53,788 nucleotides of DNA, taken from positions 1 to 53,788 of the forward strand of contig JBGQFD010000009.1 in NCBI GenBank assembly GCA_041496705.1, given 5' to 3'. The DNA is from VBDM01 sp041496705 (GTDB lineage Bacteria > Pseudomonadota > Gammaproteobacteria > Burkholderiales > SG8-39). The translations under genes and the position numbers were made by a program. The notes beneath the pieces are model-generated. The model was not told where the DNA came from. It ran no database searches and saw only the letters and a program-made list of their open reading frames with translations. Positions 42,837 to 49,357 of this stretch are shown here, piece after piece. The number at the start of each line of letters is the position of its first letter. Positions within the stretch are counted from its first letter, which is position 1.

Positions 42837-43171
42837 AGATTGGGGAGCGGGCCGAGCGGATCGCCGCGAACTACCTGCGGCGCAAAGGCCTGGCGCTGGT
42901 CGAAACGAACTACCGGTGCCGCTGGGGCGAGATCGATCTGGTGCTTCGCGACCAGGGCATCATGGTGTTTGCCGAAGTCAGACTGCGACGATCGCAGAAC
43001 TTCGGCGGCGCGGCCTATAGCGTCGATCCGCGAAAGCAGGCGAAAATCATCGCTGCCGCGCGCCACTACCTCGCCGGAAAGCAGGAACTGCCGTGCCGGT
43101 TCGATGTGGTGCTCCTCCGGGACCTGGATCCTTCGCACATCGAATGGATACGCGACGCTTTCTCGACGTAA
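42833..43171 (+). CDS. yraN: UPF0102 family protein YraN
   Basis: A 112-residue protein with the restriction-endonuclease-like fold of UPF0102: GERAERIAANYLRRKGLALVETNYRCRWGEIDLVLRDQGIMVFAEVRLR. The Glu-Ile-Asp and Glu-Val-x motifs match the PD-(D/E)xK core (usually EVK; here EVR). Function unknown. The ATG overlaps the lpoA stop by four bases. Order rsmI/lpoA-yraN-diaA-dolP matches E. coli. Confidence 0.93.
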   Translation: MKIGERAERIAANYLRRKGLALVETNYRCRWGEIDLVLRDQGIMVFAEVRLRRSQNFGGAAYSVDPRKQAKIIAAARHYLAGKQELPCRFDVVLLRDLDPSHIEWIRDAFST

Positions 43172-43225
43172 GTGAACGGTCTCGCACGCACCGAGGCACG
43201 CGCAGGTACCCGCATAGGTATGCGA

Positions 43226-43231
43226 TAGAAT
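43226..43231 (+). promoter_or_regulatory. -10 element close to the gmhA/diaA start
   Basis: TAGAAT ends nine bases before the ATG, so transcription from here would give an almost leaderless mRNA. It is preceded by the near-palindrome CGCATA-GG-TATGCG at 43211-43224, a possible operator. Confidence 0.4.
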
Positions 43232-43240
43232 AGCCACCCG

Positions 43241-43867
43241 ATGATACCCACCAGTGCCCGCCCCGCAGAAGAAAGCGTCGATCTCCCGGCGCGCATCCGC
43301 CGTCAATTCAGCGACAGCGCCCAGCTGAAGCTGCGGTCGATCGACGTGCTGGCCGAGCCGATCGCACGTGCGACCGAGATCATGGTGAATTGCCTTCTCG
43401 CCAACGGCAAGATCCTTGCTTGCGGCAACGGCGGCTCGGCGGCCGATTCCCAGCATTTCGCCGGTGAACTCCTCAACCGGTTCGAGCGCGAGCGCCCCGG
43501 CCTCGCGGCAATCGCGCTCACCACCGACACCTCGACTTTGACTGCAATCGCCAACGACTACGATTACCTGCAGGTCTTTTCGAAGCAGGTCAGTGCCTTG
43601 GGTCAGGCCGGAGACGTGCTGCTCGCCATTTCTACTAGCGGCAGTTCGAAGAACGTGGTGCGCGCCATCGCGGCGGCCCGCCAGCGCGAAATGCACGTGG
43701 TCGCCCTCACCGGGCGCGGGGGAGGCGAGATCGGGAAACTTCTGGCTGCGGAAGACGTCAACATCTGTGTGCCCCATTCGCAGACCGCCCGCATACAGGA
43801 AGTGCACCTGCTTACCCTCCACTGCCTGTGCGACGGCATCGATGCGATGCTGCTGGGAGCCGAATGA
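43241..43867 (+). CDS. gmhA: SIS-domain phosphoheptose isomerase / DiaA-like protein
   Basis: A 208-residue SIS protein. By locus it corresponds to E. coli diaA (DnaA initiator-associating factor), and much of the chain reads like DiaA (NRFERERPGLAAIALTTDT, ALGQAGDVLLAIST). Yet it keeps residues of GmhA catalysis that DiaA lost: Glu in GNGGSAADSQHFAGEL and His in RIQEVHLLTLH. It probably converts sedoheptulose-7-phosphate to heptose-7-phosphate for LPS, perhaps with a DiaA role as well. No Shine-Dalgarno precedes ATG 43241. The stop overlaps the BON-lipoprotein gene (ATGA). Confidence 0.88.
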   Translation: MIPTSARPAEESVDLPARIRRQFSDSAQLKLRSIDVLAEPIARATEIMVNCLLANGKILACGNGGSAADSQHFAGELLNRFERERPGLAAIALTTDTSTLTAIANDYDYLQVFSKQVSALGQAGDVLLAISTSGSSKNVVRAIAAARQREMHVVALTGRGGGEIGKLLAAEDVNICVPHSQTARIQEVHLLTLHCLCDGIDAMLLGAE

Positions 43868-44496
43868 ATCGCGATTTCGCGACGAGACCTTGGGCATCGG
43901 TCGGGCTGGTGCTCGTGTGTGCCGCCCTCCTCCAGGCGTGCGTCGAATCCCTCATCCTCGGGACCGTGGCGACGAGCGTGATCGTCGCCGTCGACCGGCG
44001 CCAGCCCGAAGTCATGTTCGGCGATCAGCGCATCGAGATCGTCGCGTCCAATCGGATCGGGGATGCTCTCGCCGGCCAGGGCCACGTCAACGTCACCAGC
44101 TACAACTACATGGTTCTGCTCACAGGGGAAGTTCCAACGGCGCAAGTAAAGGGCGAAGCGGACAGAGTGGCGAGCGAGGTTCCCCAGGTAAAGACCGTGA
44201 TCAACGAGCTGCAGGTTGCCGGTGCGAGTTCGATGGCCTCACGCAGCAACGACGGCTACATCACCAGCAAGGTGAAGAGCAATTTCCTCGGCGCGGACAA
44301 ATTCCGTTCCACCAGCGTCAAGGTGGTGACGGAAGCGGGCGTTGTGTACTTGCTGGGCCTGGTCACCCGGGAAGAGGCCGACGCCGCAACCGAGGTAGCG
44401 CGCGGCACGGCCGGCGTTCAGAAAGTCGTGCGCGTGTTCGAGTACGTCACGCCGGTACCGGCACCCCAACTTCCGCCCGGCACTCCCAAAAAGTAA
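43864..44496 (+). CDS. BON-domain outer-membrane lipoprotein, DolP/YraP-like
   Basis: A 210-residue lipoprotein with two BON domains, like DolP, which supports outer-membrane integrity and BAM folding. Signal peptide and lipobox LLQAC with lipidated Cys26. The first BON is about 45-115 (RIGDALAGQGHVNVTSYNYMVLLTGEVP), the second about 125-195 (ITSKVKSNFL...VVTEAGVVYLLGLVTREEADAATEVARG). The C-terminus is Pro-rich (PVPAPQLPPGTPKK). ATG 43864 overlaps the gmhA stop by four bases. Confidence 0.92.
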   Translation: MNRDFATRPWASVGLVLVCAALLQACVESLILGTVATSVIVAVDRRQPEVMFGDQRIEIVASNRIGDALAGQGHVNVTSYNYMVLLTGEVPTAQVKGEADRVASEVPQVKTVINELQVAGASSMASRSNDGYITSKVKSNFLGADKFRSTSVKVVTEAGVVYLLGLVTREEADAATEVARGTAGVQKVVRVFEYVTPVPAPQLPPGTPKK

Positions 44497-44509
44497 GCGG
44501 CTATCCGGG

Positions 44510-45058
44510 CTAGGGCTTGCGCGCAGGCACCGCAAGCATGCTCTCGATTGCGCCAACCAGTTTCAGATTCTCTGGAGCGACGCCGCTGTCGAAGGACAGG
44601 ACTTTTTCGCCAGTGCGATCGATCAGGTACTTGTGGAAATTCCACTGCGGTCGCTCCCCCGTCTTTGCGGCGAGCGAGGCGTAGAACGGGTTCGCGTCGC
44701 CCGCGTCCACCCCGGACTTCGCGAACATTGGAAAGCTGACTCCGAAATTCACCTCGCAGAACCTGGCGATTTCGCCGTTGCTGCCTGGTTCCTGGGCACC
44801 GAAATCGTTGGCTGGAAAGCCGAGCACCACCAAGCCCCGGTCACGGTAGCGACGATACAACGCTTCTAGACCCTCGTACTGCGGCGTGTATCCGCAATGG
44901 CTCGCGGTATTCACCACCAGAAGCACCCGTCCCTGGAAGCCGCACAACGGCGTCTCCTGATCGGTCAGGCTCAGCAAGCTGTGGTTGAGCAGGGCCGGGC
45001 AGGCCGCGAGCCCTGGCAGAGGCAAGGCAAGCAGCAGAAGTCCGAGAAGGAGGCGCAT
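44510..45058 (-). CDS. exported glutathione-peroxidase-family protein
   Basis: A 182-residue thiol peroxidase of the GPx fold with an N-terminal signal peptide (MRLLLGLLLLALPLPGLAA), so probably periplasmic. Peroxidatic Cys in NTASHCGYTPQYEGLEALY, then GFPANDFGAQEPGSNGEI, Cys in RFCEVNFGVSFPMFAK (probable resolving cysteine) and QWNFHKYLIDRTG. It is likely thioredoxin-like rather than glutathione-dependent. ATG 45058 has AAGGAGG in front. Convergent with the BON gene (13-bp gap). Confidence 0.93.
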   Translation of the reverse strand: MRLLLGLLLLALPLPGLAACPALLNHSLLSLTDQETPLCGFQGRVLLVVNTASHCGYTPQYEGLEALYRRYRDRGLVVLGFPANDFGAQEPGSNGEIARFCEVNFGVSFPMFAKSGVDAGDANPFYASLAAKTGERPQWNFHKYLIDRTGEKVLSFDSGVAPENLKLVGAIESMLAVPARKP

Positions 45059-45210
45059 GTCGTTTCCGTCGAGGCTATGCCGTTTGCGGGGACCTTACCC
45101 CGAGACGCTCGGTATTGTCAAAGCGCGGTCGTCCGCGGGATGCCATCGGGTAATATACCGACTAGGCGCACGCGGCAAGCAAGCGCAGCCTCTCCGTAAC
45201 CGGGAATCCC

Positions 45211-45690
45211 ATGGCCGCTCCGTTCGAACGCAAGATCTGCCCGCCACAGCAGCTGGCAGCGAGGCTTGCCGCCCATGCTCGTCCCCTGGTATTCACCAAC
45301 GGCGTTTTCGATATCCTGCACCGCGGACACGTCACCTACCTCGCTCAGGCGCGGGCTCTGGGGGCAACGCTGATGGTCGCGGTCAACACCGATGCGTCCG
45401 TGAAGCGCCTGGGCAAGGGCGAGGACCGACCTTTGAACTCGCTGGCAGACCGCATGGCGGTCGTTGCTGCGCTCGAGTCGGTGCAGGTCGTGACCTGGTT
45501 CGACGAGGACACGCCGCTCGCCCTGATACTCTCGAGTCGGCCTGAAGTGCTGGCGAAGGGCGGCGACTGGAAGTCGGAAGCCATCGTGGGAGCAGCGGAA
45601 GTGCGCGACTGGAAGGGGCGCGTGCACTCGATTCCGTTCGAGCACCAGCGTTCCACCACGGCAATGCTGCAAAAGATCAGGGGCGCATGA
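45211..45690 (+). CDS. rfaE2: D-glycero-beta-D-manno-heptose 1-phosphate adenylyltransferase
   Basis: Forms ADP-heptose from heptose-1-phosphate and ATP for the LPS core. It has 159 residues, equivalent to only the C-terminal domain of E. coli HldE; the kinase half (RfaE1) is not in this window. Nucleotidyltransferase motif FTNGVFDILHRGHVTYLAQA (HxGH), VAVNTDASVKRLGKG and the ISSTR-like C-terminal loop (EHQRSTTAMLQKI) are present. It stands alone between gpx and the SPOR gene. Confidence 0.95.
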   Translation: MAAPFERKICPPQQLAARLAAHARPLVFTNGVFDILHRGHVTYLAQARALGATLMVAVNTDASVKRLGKGEDRPLNSLADRMAVVAALESVQVVTWFDEDTPLALILSSRPEVLAKGGDWKSEAIVGAAEVRDWKGRVHSIPFEHQRSTTAMLQKIRGA

Positions 45691-45718
45691 CGCCGGCTCC
45701 CACCGCCGGCAGCGAATC

Positions 45719-46423
45719 TCAGGTTCCGGCTCGCTTTTCCTCGGGAGGACAGCCCTTCAGCTCGCTGCCGGGGAATCCTTGGCGCACGTCGTTCAGTCTC
45801 GGGGTCAGCGCATCCGGGACGTCCCGGGCGACGAAGTAGACCTTTTGCACGGTGGTCTCCCGGGGACCCACCTCGGCCGAGCGGACGCCCCTTGCGCGCA
45901 ATTCGCCCAGGCGCGCCTTCGCGGCGTCCTCCGTCTTGAAGATGCCAAGGGAAATCGCGAATCTCAGCTTGAGGTCATCCTGCAGGATGAAGAAATCCTC
46001 GACCCCCAGTTTCTTCAGTTCGGCCGCTTTCCGGTTCGCCGCCTGCCGGCTCCCCAGCGCGGGCATGAAGACCCAATAGCTTGCGATCTCGTCAGTGCGG
46101 CGCTGGGCGAGCCGCGCGCCTAGCCCGAGCGGTTCCAGCGCCTGCTGCACGCGCGGCACGTCGGCCAGGTTGAAGGGCCCGAGCTCCAGACATTCCGCTA
46201 CCGAGAGCTTCGGTGGCGGCGCCGGCCTGGCGCGCTCGGCCGTCTGCTTCTTGCGTTCGGCAGCAAGCGCGGCGACCTGCTCGGCGCTCAACAGCCGCAT
46301 TGCCTGCGGGTTTACCTGCTGATCGACCAGTTGGGTCTCGCTGGATGCCGACCCGGTTCCGAAATAGCTCCAGACGAAAAAGCCGGAATTGGCGAAAAGC
46401 AGCAGGAAAAACGCGATTCTCAA
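45719..46423 (-). CDS. SPOR-domain membrane protein
   Basis: A 234-residue protein with one N-terminal transmembrane helix (MRIAFFLLLFANSGFFVWSYF), a charged linker with AAERKKQTAERARPAPPPK, and a C-terminal SPOR domain (about 120-195: SYWVFMPALGSRQAANRKAAELKKLGVEDFFIL...AISLGIFKTEDAAKARLGELRARG) that binds denuded septal peptidoglycan. The start is TTG 46423, overlapping the coaX stop by four bases (TTGA). Third gene of birA-coaX-SPOR. Confidence 0.88.
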   Translation of the reverse strand: MRIAFFLLLFANSGFFVWSYFGTGSASSETQLVDQQVNPQAMRLLSAEQVAALAAERKKQTAERARPAPPPKLSVAECLELGPFNLADVPRVQQALEPLGLGARLAQRRTDEIASYWVFMPALGSRQAANRKAAELKKLGVEDFFILQDDLKLRFAISLGIFKTEDAAKARLGELRARGVRSAEVGPRETTVQKVYFVARDVPDALTPRLNDVRQGFPGSELKGCPPEEKRAGT

Positions 46424-47157
46424 GCGGGGGCGGCCTTTCGGTTCGCGGGCTCGATGGCAATCCGGAGCAGACCTTCGAGCACCAGATTATCCACCTGCCG
46501 CGGGCGAATGCGAAGGTGCGGAACGATGCGCGCCGCTGCGCCGCCGGCGATCAGGCATTCAGCGCCCGGCGGCATGCTCGCGAGCATGCGCTCAATGACC
46601 CCGGCTTGCGCGAGCAGACAGCCCGTTTCTATCGCGTCGGACGTGCTGCCCGGGTGGGCGGCGAATCGCCCTTTCGTGTGCGCAAGCCCGGCGGTGTGTT
46701 GCGCGAGAGATCGCTTCATCAATTCAACGCCGGGAAGAATTACCCCGCCGCCAAACCGGCCGTCGCCCTCGAGGATGTCCACGGTGGTTGCCGTTCCAGC
46801 CATGACCACGAGGCAGGGTCCGCCCCCTAGCGATCGGGCGCCGATCAGCGCAGCCCAGCGGTCTGCGCCTAGCTGCACCGGACTGCGGTAGCCGTTCGTC
46901 ACTCCGCATTGCTGCCGTTTCGGTTCGACCCACGTGACGCGCAGCGAGAGTCGCGAAAAAATCGAACCGAGCTTCCTGCGCACCACCGTCCCGGCGACGT
47001 TGGCAACCACGACCCTGTCTACCGGCCCGAGCCTCCTCCAATGTTTCTCCACCTTCGCCACGTCCGCAGTCGGCACCGCGGCTCTCCGGCGCCAGGCGCC
47101 GTCCTGGTACAGCCCCCACTTCAGGCGGGTGTTGCCGCTATCGACGGCGAGGATCAT
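46420..47157 (-). CDS. coaX: type III pantothenate kinase
   Basis: First step of coenzyme A synthesis, ATP-dependent phosphorylation of pantothenate; ASKHA fold, 245 residues. LAVDSGNTRLKWGL (P-loop-like start), QLGADRWAALIGAR (pantothenate site), VMAGTATTVDILEGDGRFGGGVILPG and GGAAARIVPHL are present. ATG 47157 overlaps the birA stop by four bases (ATGA). The birA-coaX linkage is common in betaproteobacteria. Confidence 0.96.
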   Translation of the reverse strand: MILAVDSGNTRLKWGLYQDGAWRRRAAVPTADVAKVEKHWRRLGPVDRVVVANVAGTVVRRKLGSIFSRLSLRVTWVEPKRQQCGVTNGYRSPVQLGADRWAALIGARSLGGGPCLVVMAGTATTVDILEGDGRFGGGVILPGVELMKRSLAQHTAGLAHTKGRFAAHPGSTSDAIETGCLLAQAGVIERMLASMPPGAECLIAGGAAARIVPHLRIRPRQVDNLVLEGLLRIAIEPANRKAAPA

Positions 47158-48128
47158 GGTGACCTCAACGAGAGTACGCCGCTGTGAAAACGCTGGATTC
47201 CCCCGGACGAGGCCAGCATGAGCGCACCGTCCTCGGCAACGCCAACGATCCTGCCCTCCGCAACCTGCTTCTCGGCCACGGACAACGCCACCTGCCGACC
47301 CTGCCAGGCGTGGCGCCGCAACCATTCCTCGCGAAAAAACGCAAAGCCCTCGCGCGAGAATCGCGCCATCGCCACTGCGAGGTCCTCGAGCAGGGTTGCC
47401 AGAAGATCGGTGCGGGATGTGAGCGTTGAAGCGAAGCTTGCGAGGTCTGTTGCCGGCTGGCCGATGCGGTCGCGCAGGGTTTGCTCGAGACGCACGTTGA
47501 TTCCAATGCCGATGACCGCAGCGCTCGGGCCCTGCATATCCCCCGACACCTCGACGAGGATTCCACCGAGCTTGCGCCCCCCGCAGTAGAGATCGTTGGG
47601 CCACTTGACCTGCACCGACTCGACGCCGAGCCGTTCGAGCGCTTGCGCCGAGATTGCCGCCACTGCGAGACTCAAGCCCGCCAGACCACCCGCGCCAGAG
47701 GAAAAGCGCCACAGAAGCGAGAAAGCCAGCCCCCCTCCGAGGCTCGAGACCCATTGGCTTCCGCGCCTGCCACGCCCCTGGCTCTGGTGTTCGCACGCCA
47801 GGGCCAGGCCAAGCGGGGCCCCCTGGCTAGCGCGCGCGGCAAGCAGGCTGTTGGTCGAGGTGCATTCGTCCAATATCTCCAGGCGCACTTCGGGCGCGGT
47901 CTTGGCCAGTCGATCAGCCGTCGCGCCCGCGTCGAGCAGATCGAGTTTCCTGGAGAGGCGGCAGCCCCGCCCGCGCACCTTCTCAACCTGCAGTCCCAGC
48001 GCTTCGACTTGCCGCAGAAGAGCCAGGATACCGGCGCGGGAAACATCCAGCATTGAGCCGAGCTTCCGGGCGGAGTGAAACCGACCGTCAGCCAGTATGC
48101 GAATCAGGGAAAATTTGGACACACTCAT
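47154..48128 (-). CDS. birA: biotin-[acetyl-CoA-carboxylase] ligase / biotin repressor
   Basis: Attaches biotin to carboxyl carrier protein, and with its N-terminal helix-turn-helix (about 5-60, SLIRILADGRFHSARKLGSMLDVSRAGI) may also repress biotin genes. It has 324 residues. The biotinyl-AMP loop GRGRRGSQW (about 117-125), KWPNDLYCGGRKLGGILVE (about 175-193) and the SH3-like C-terminal domain are intact. It is the first gene of birA-coaX-SPOR; the 250 bp upstream (48129-48377) shows no clear operator. Confidence 0.95.
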   Translation of the reverse strand: MSVSKFSLIRILADGRFHSARKLGSMLDVSRAGILALLRQVEALGLQVEKVRGRGCRLSRKLDLLDAGATADRLAKTAPEVRLEILDECTSTNSLLAARASQGAPLGLALACEHQSQGRGRRGSQWVSSLGGGLAFSLLWRFSSGAGGLAGLSLAVAAISAQALERLGVESVQVKWPNDLYCGGRKLGGILVEVSGDMQGPSAAVIGIGINVRLEQTLRDRIGQPATDLASFASTLTSRTDLLATLLEDLAVAMARFSREGFAFFREEWLRRHAWQGRQVALSVAEKQVAEGRIVGVAEDGALMLASSGGIQRFHSGVLSLRSP

Positions 48129-48377
48129 GCCTGGTGCCCCACGACGTTCGCGCGAATACTAGCACCCCGCAGCACTGAGCACCTCGCAATCAAACGCTTG
48201 TCTTTGGGGCTTGAGATGCGAACGCGAATCCGCGATGCACCGGGTAAAGGTCAACCGCGGCGTCGACGCAGGATAGATTGGGAAAAAGTCACAATCCTTC
48301 GTCGATGCCCGACGCGTCACACGTGATATTTTCCTCCCCGCGAGGATGATTTCCCGAGGGCGAACACCCGGTCGGCC

Positions 48378-48406
48378 TTGTTGAGTCCCCGCCTTGGTGA
48401 TATGAT
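48378..48406 (+). promoter_or_regulatory. sigma-70 promoter of the candidate small RNA
   Basis: TTGTTG (48378-48383) and TATGAT (48401-48406, five of six to consensus) are separated by exactly 17 bp. Transcription would begin near 48413, with no gene start until 48614 but a strong terminator at 48493. Confidence 0.6.
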
Positions 48407-48412
48407 GACGTC

Positions 48413-48527
48413 ATAGTTATTACAGCGCCACCAAGGCAGCAATTGGTCTCAGCGGCGCTTCTGGTTGCCCGCCGGCCCAGCAAACGGCGGCTAACGGGGG
48501 AAACCCTCCCTTCCCCCGTTTTTTTTT
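48413..48527 (+). ncRNA. candidate intergenic small RNA of about 115 nt
   Basis: The segment has its own promoter, three predicted hairpins and an intrinsic terminator, and no convincing open reading frame. Hairpin 1: AGCGCCACCAA (48424-48434) pairs with TTGGT (48443-48447) and GGCGCT (48454-48459), with loop GGCAGCAA. Hairpin 2: CCGCCG (48469-48474) with CGGCGG (48485-48490). Hairpin 3 is the terminator. Its eight-base loop, ACCCTCCC, is complementary to Shine-Dalgarno sequence, as in several trans-acting sRNAs. I do not recognise it as 6S, tmRNA, SRP or a known Rfam family. Ends are inferred. Confidence 0.6.
48493..48527 (+). terminator. intrinsic terminator of the candidate small RNA
   Basis: AACGGGGGAA (48493-48502) and TTCCCCCGTT (48511-48520) form a perfect 10-bp stem with loop ACCCTCCC, followed by seven T residues (nine counting the stem end). 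Confidence 0.9.
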
Positions 48528-48529
48528 CC

Positions 48530-48570
48530 GCGCACCGACCGACTGCGAGTATTGCAGTCGGTCGGTGCGC
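48530..48570. repeat. perfect 17-bp inverted repeat before the glycerophosphodiesterase gene
   Basis: GCGCACCGACCGACTGC (48530-48546) and GCAGTCGGTCGGTGCGC (48554-48570), spacer GAGTATT. A consensus TATAAT follows at 48572-48577, so the right arm covers the -35 to -10 region of the downstream promoter. It could be an operator (the ACCGACCGAC arms resemble TetR-type sites) or an RNA hairpin; no T-run follows, so it is not an intrinsic terminator. Confidence 0.75.
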
Positions 48571-48571
48571 C

Positions 48572-48577
48572 TATAAT
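48572..48577 (+). promoter_or_regulatory. -10 element of the glycerophosphodiesterase gene
   Basis: Perfect TATAAT immediately after the 17-bp inverted repeat and 36 bases before the ATG. GTATTG at 48549-48554 could be the -35 with 17-bp spacing and would lie in the repeat's loop. Confidence 0.55.
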
Positions 48578-48613
48578 CCTCGCAGAATTCTTCCGGTACT
48601 TTCCCGCGACCGA

Positions 48614-49357
48614 ATGCTCAGACCCTGGCCTTACGCGCGAATCTTGTGCCATCGCGGGGGAGGTGCGCTCGCGCCGGAGAACACGCTCGCAGGTATAAGA
48701 AAAGCAGCGGAGATGGGCTTCGGCGGCGTGGAGTTCGACGTCATGCTCTCTTCCGACAGCGTCCCGGTGCTGATCCACGACGAGACGCTCGATCGCACCA
48801 CCAACGGCCACGGCGTCGTTGCACGCACTCCGTATCCCGATCTAGCGAAGCTGGATGCGGGCGCCCGGTTTGGCGGCGAGCACCGCGGCGAGCGCATACC
48901 CTCGCTTGAACAGGCGACGCGCCTGTGTCTTGCACTGGGCGTCTGGGCCAACGTGGAGATCAAGCCGGCGTCTGGGTTCGAGCGAGAAACCGGACATCTC
49001 ACCGCCAAGGTCGCTTTGGAAACTTGGCGCGGGACCGCGCCTTCGCCGCTGCTGTCGTCCTTTCATCCCAAGGCTCTCGACGCTGCACGCTCCACGGCCC
49101 CGGAGCTGCCCCGCGGCCTTCTTGCCGATCGTCTGGATGCGGGCTGGGCCTCAGCAGCTCGAGATCTCGCCTGCGTCTCCGTTCACTGCAACTGCGCTTT
49201 CCTCACCCCGGACCGGGCGAGCGCGGTCCGCGAAGCCGGATACTGGCTGCTTTGCTACACGGTGAACGAGCCGGCGCTTGCGCGCGAGCTTTTTTCCTGG
49301 GGCGTGGACGCGATTTTCACCGACCGGCTCGATCTCATTCCGCCGGATTTCAGCTAG
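48614..49357 (+). CDS. glycerophosphodiester phosphodiesterase
   Basis: Releases sn-glycerol-3-phosphate from deacylated phospholipids; UgpQ-like cytoplasmic enzyme of 247 residues without signal peptide. Catalytic HRGGGALAPENTLAG (His13), FDVMLSSDSVPVLIHDETLDRTTNG (acidic metal ligands and second His), NVEIKP and the C-terminal NEPALARELFSWGVDAIFTDRLD complete the TIM barrel. ATG 48614 is in the right place; the frame opens earlier but that part overlaps the small RNA. The stop shares CTAG with the stop of the convergent mutase gene. Confidence 0.93.
   Translation: MLRPWPYARILCHRGGGALAPENTLAGIRKAAEMGFGGVEFDVMLSSDSVPVLIHDETLDRTTNGHGVVARTPYPDLAKLDAGARFGGEHRGERIPSLEQATRLCLALGVWANVEIKPASGFERETGHLTAKVALETWRGTAPSPLLSSFHPKALDAARSTAPELPRGLLADRLDAGWASAARDLACVSVHCNCAFLTPDRASAVREAGYWLLCYTVNEPALARELFSWGVDAIFTDRLDLIPPDFS

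Noticed and set aside
45087..45102. CGGGG-acctta-CCCCG hairpin as a terminator
   Set aside because: Five-base stem without a T-run on either strand; lies in the gpx/rfaE2 divergent leader.
45115..45120. GTCAA half-sites upstream of rfaE2 and in the birA upstream gap (about 48259)
   Set aside because: No matching TTGAC/TTGAT half at the right spacing.
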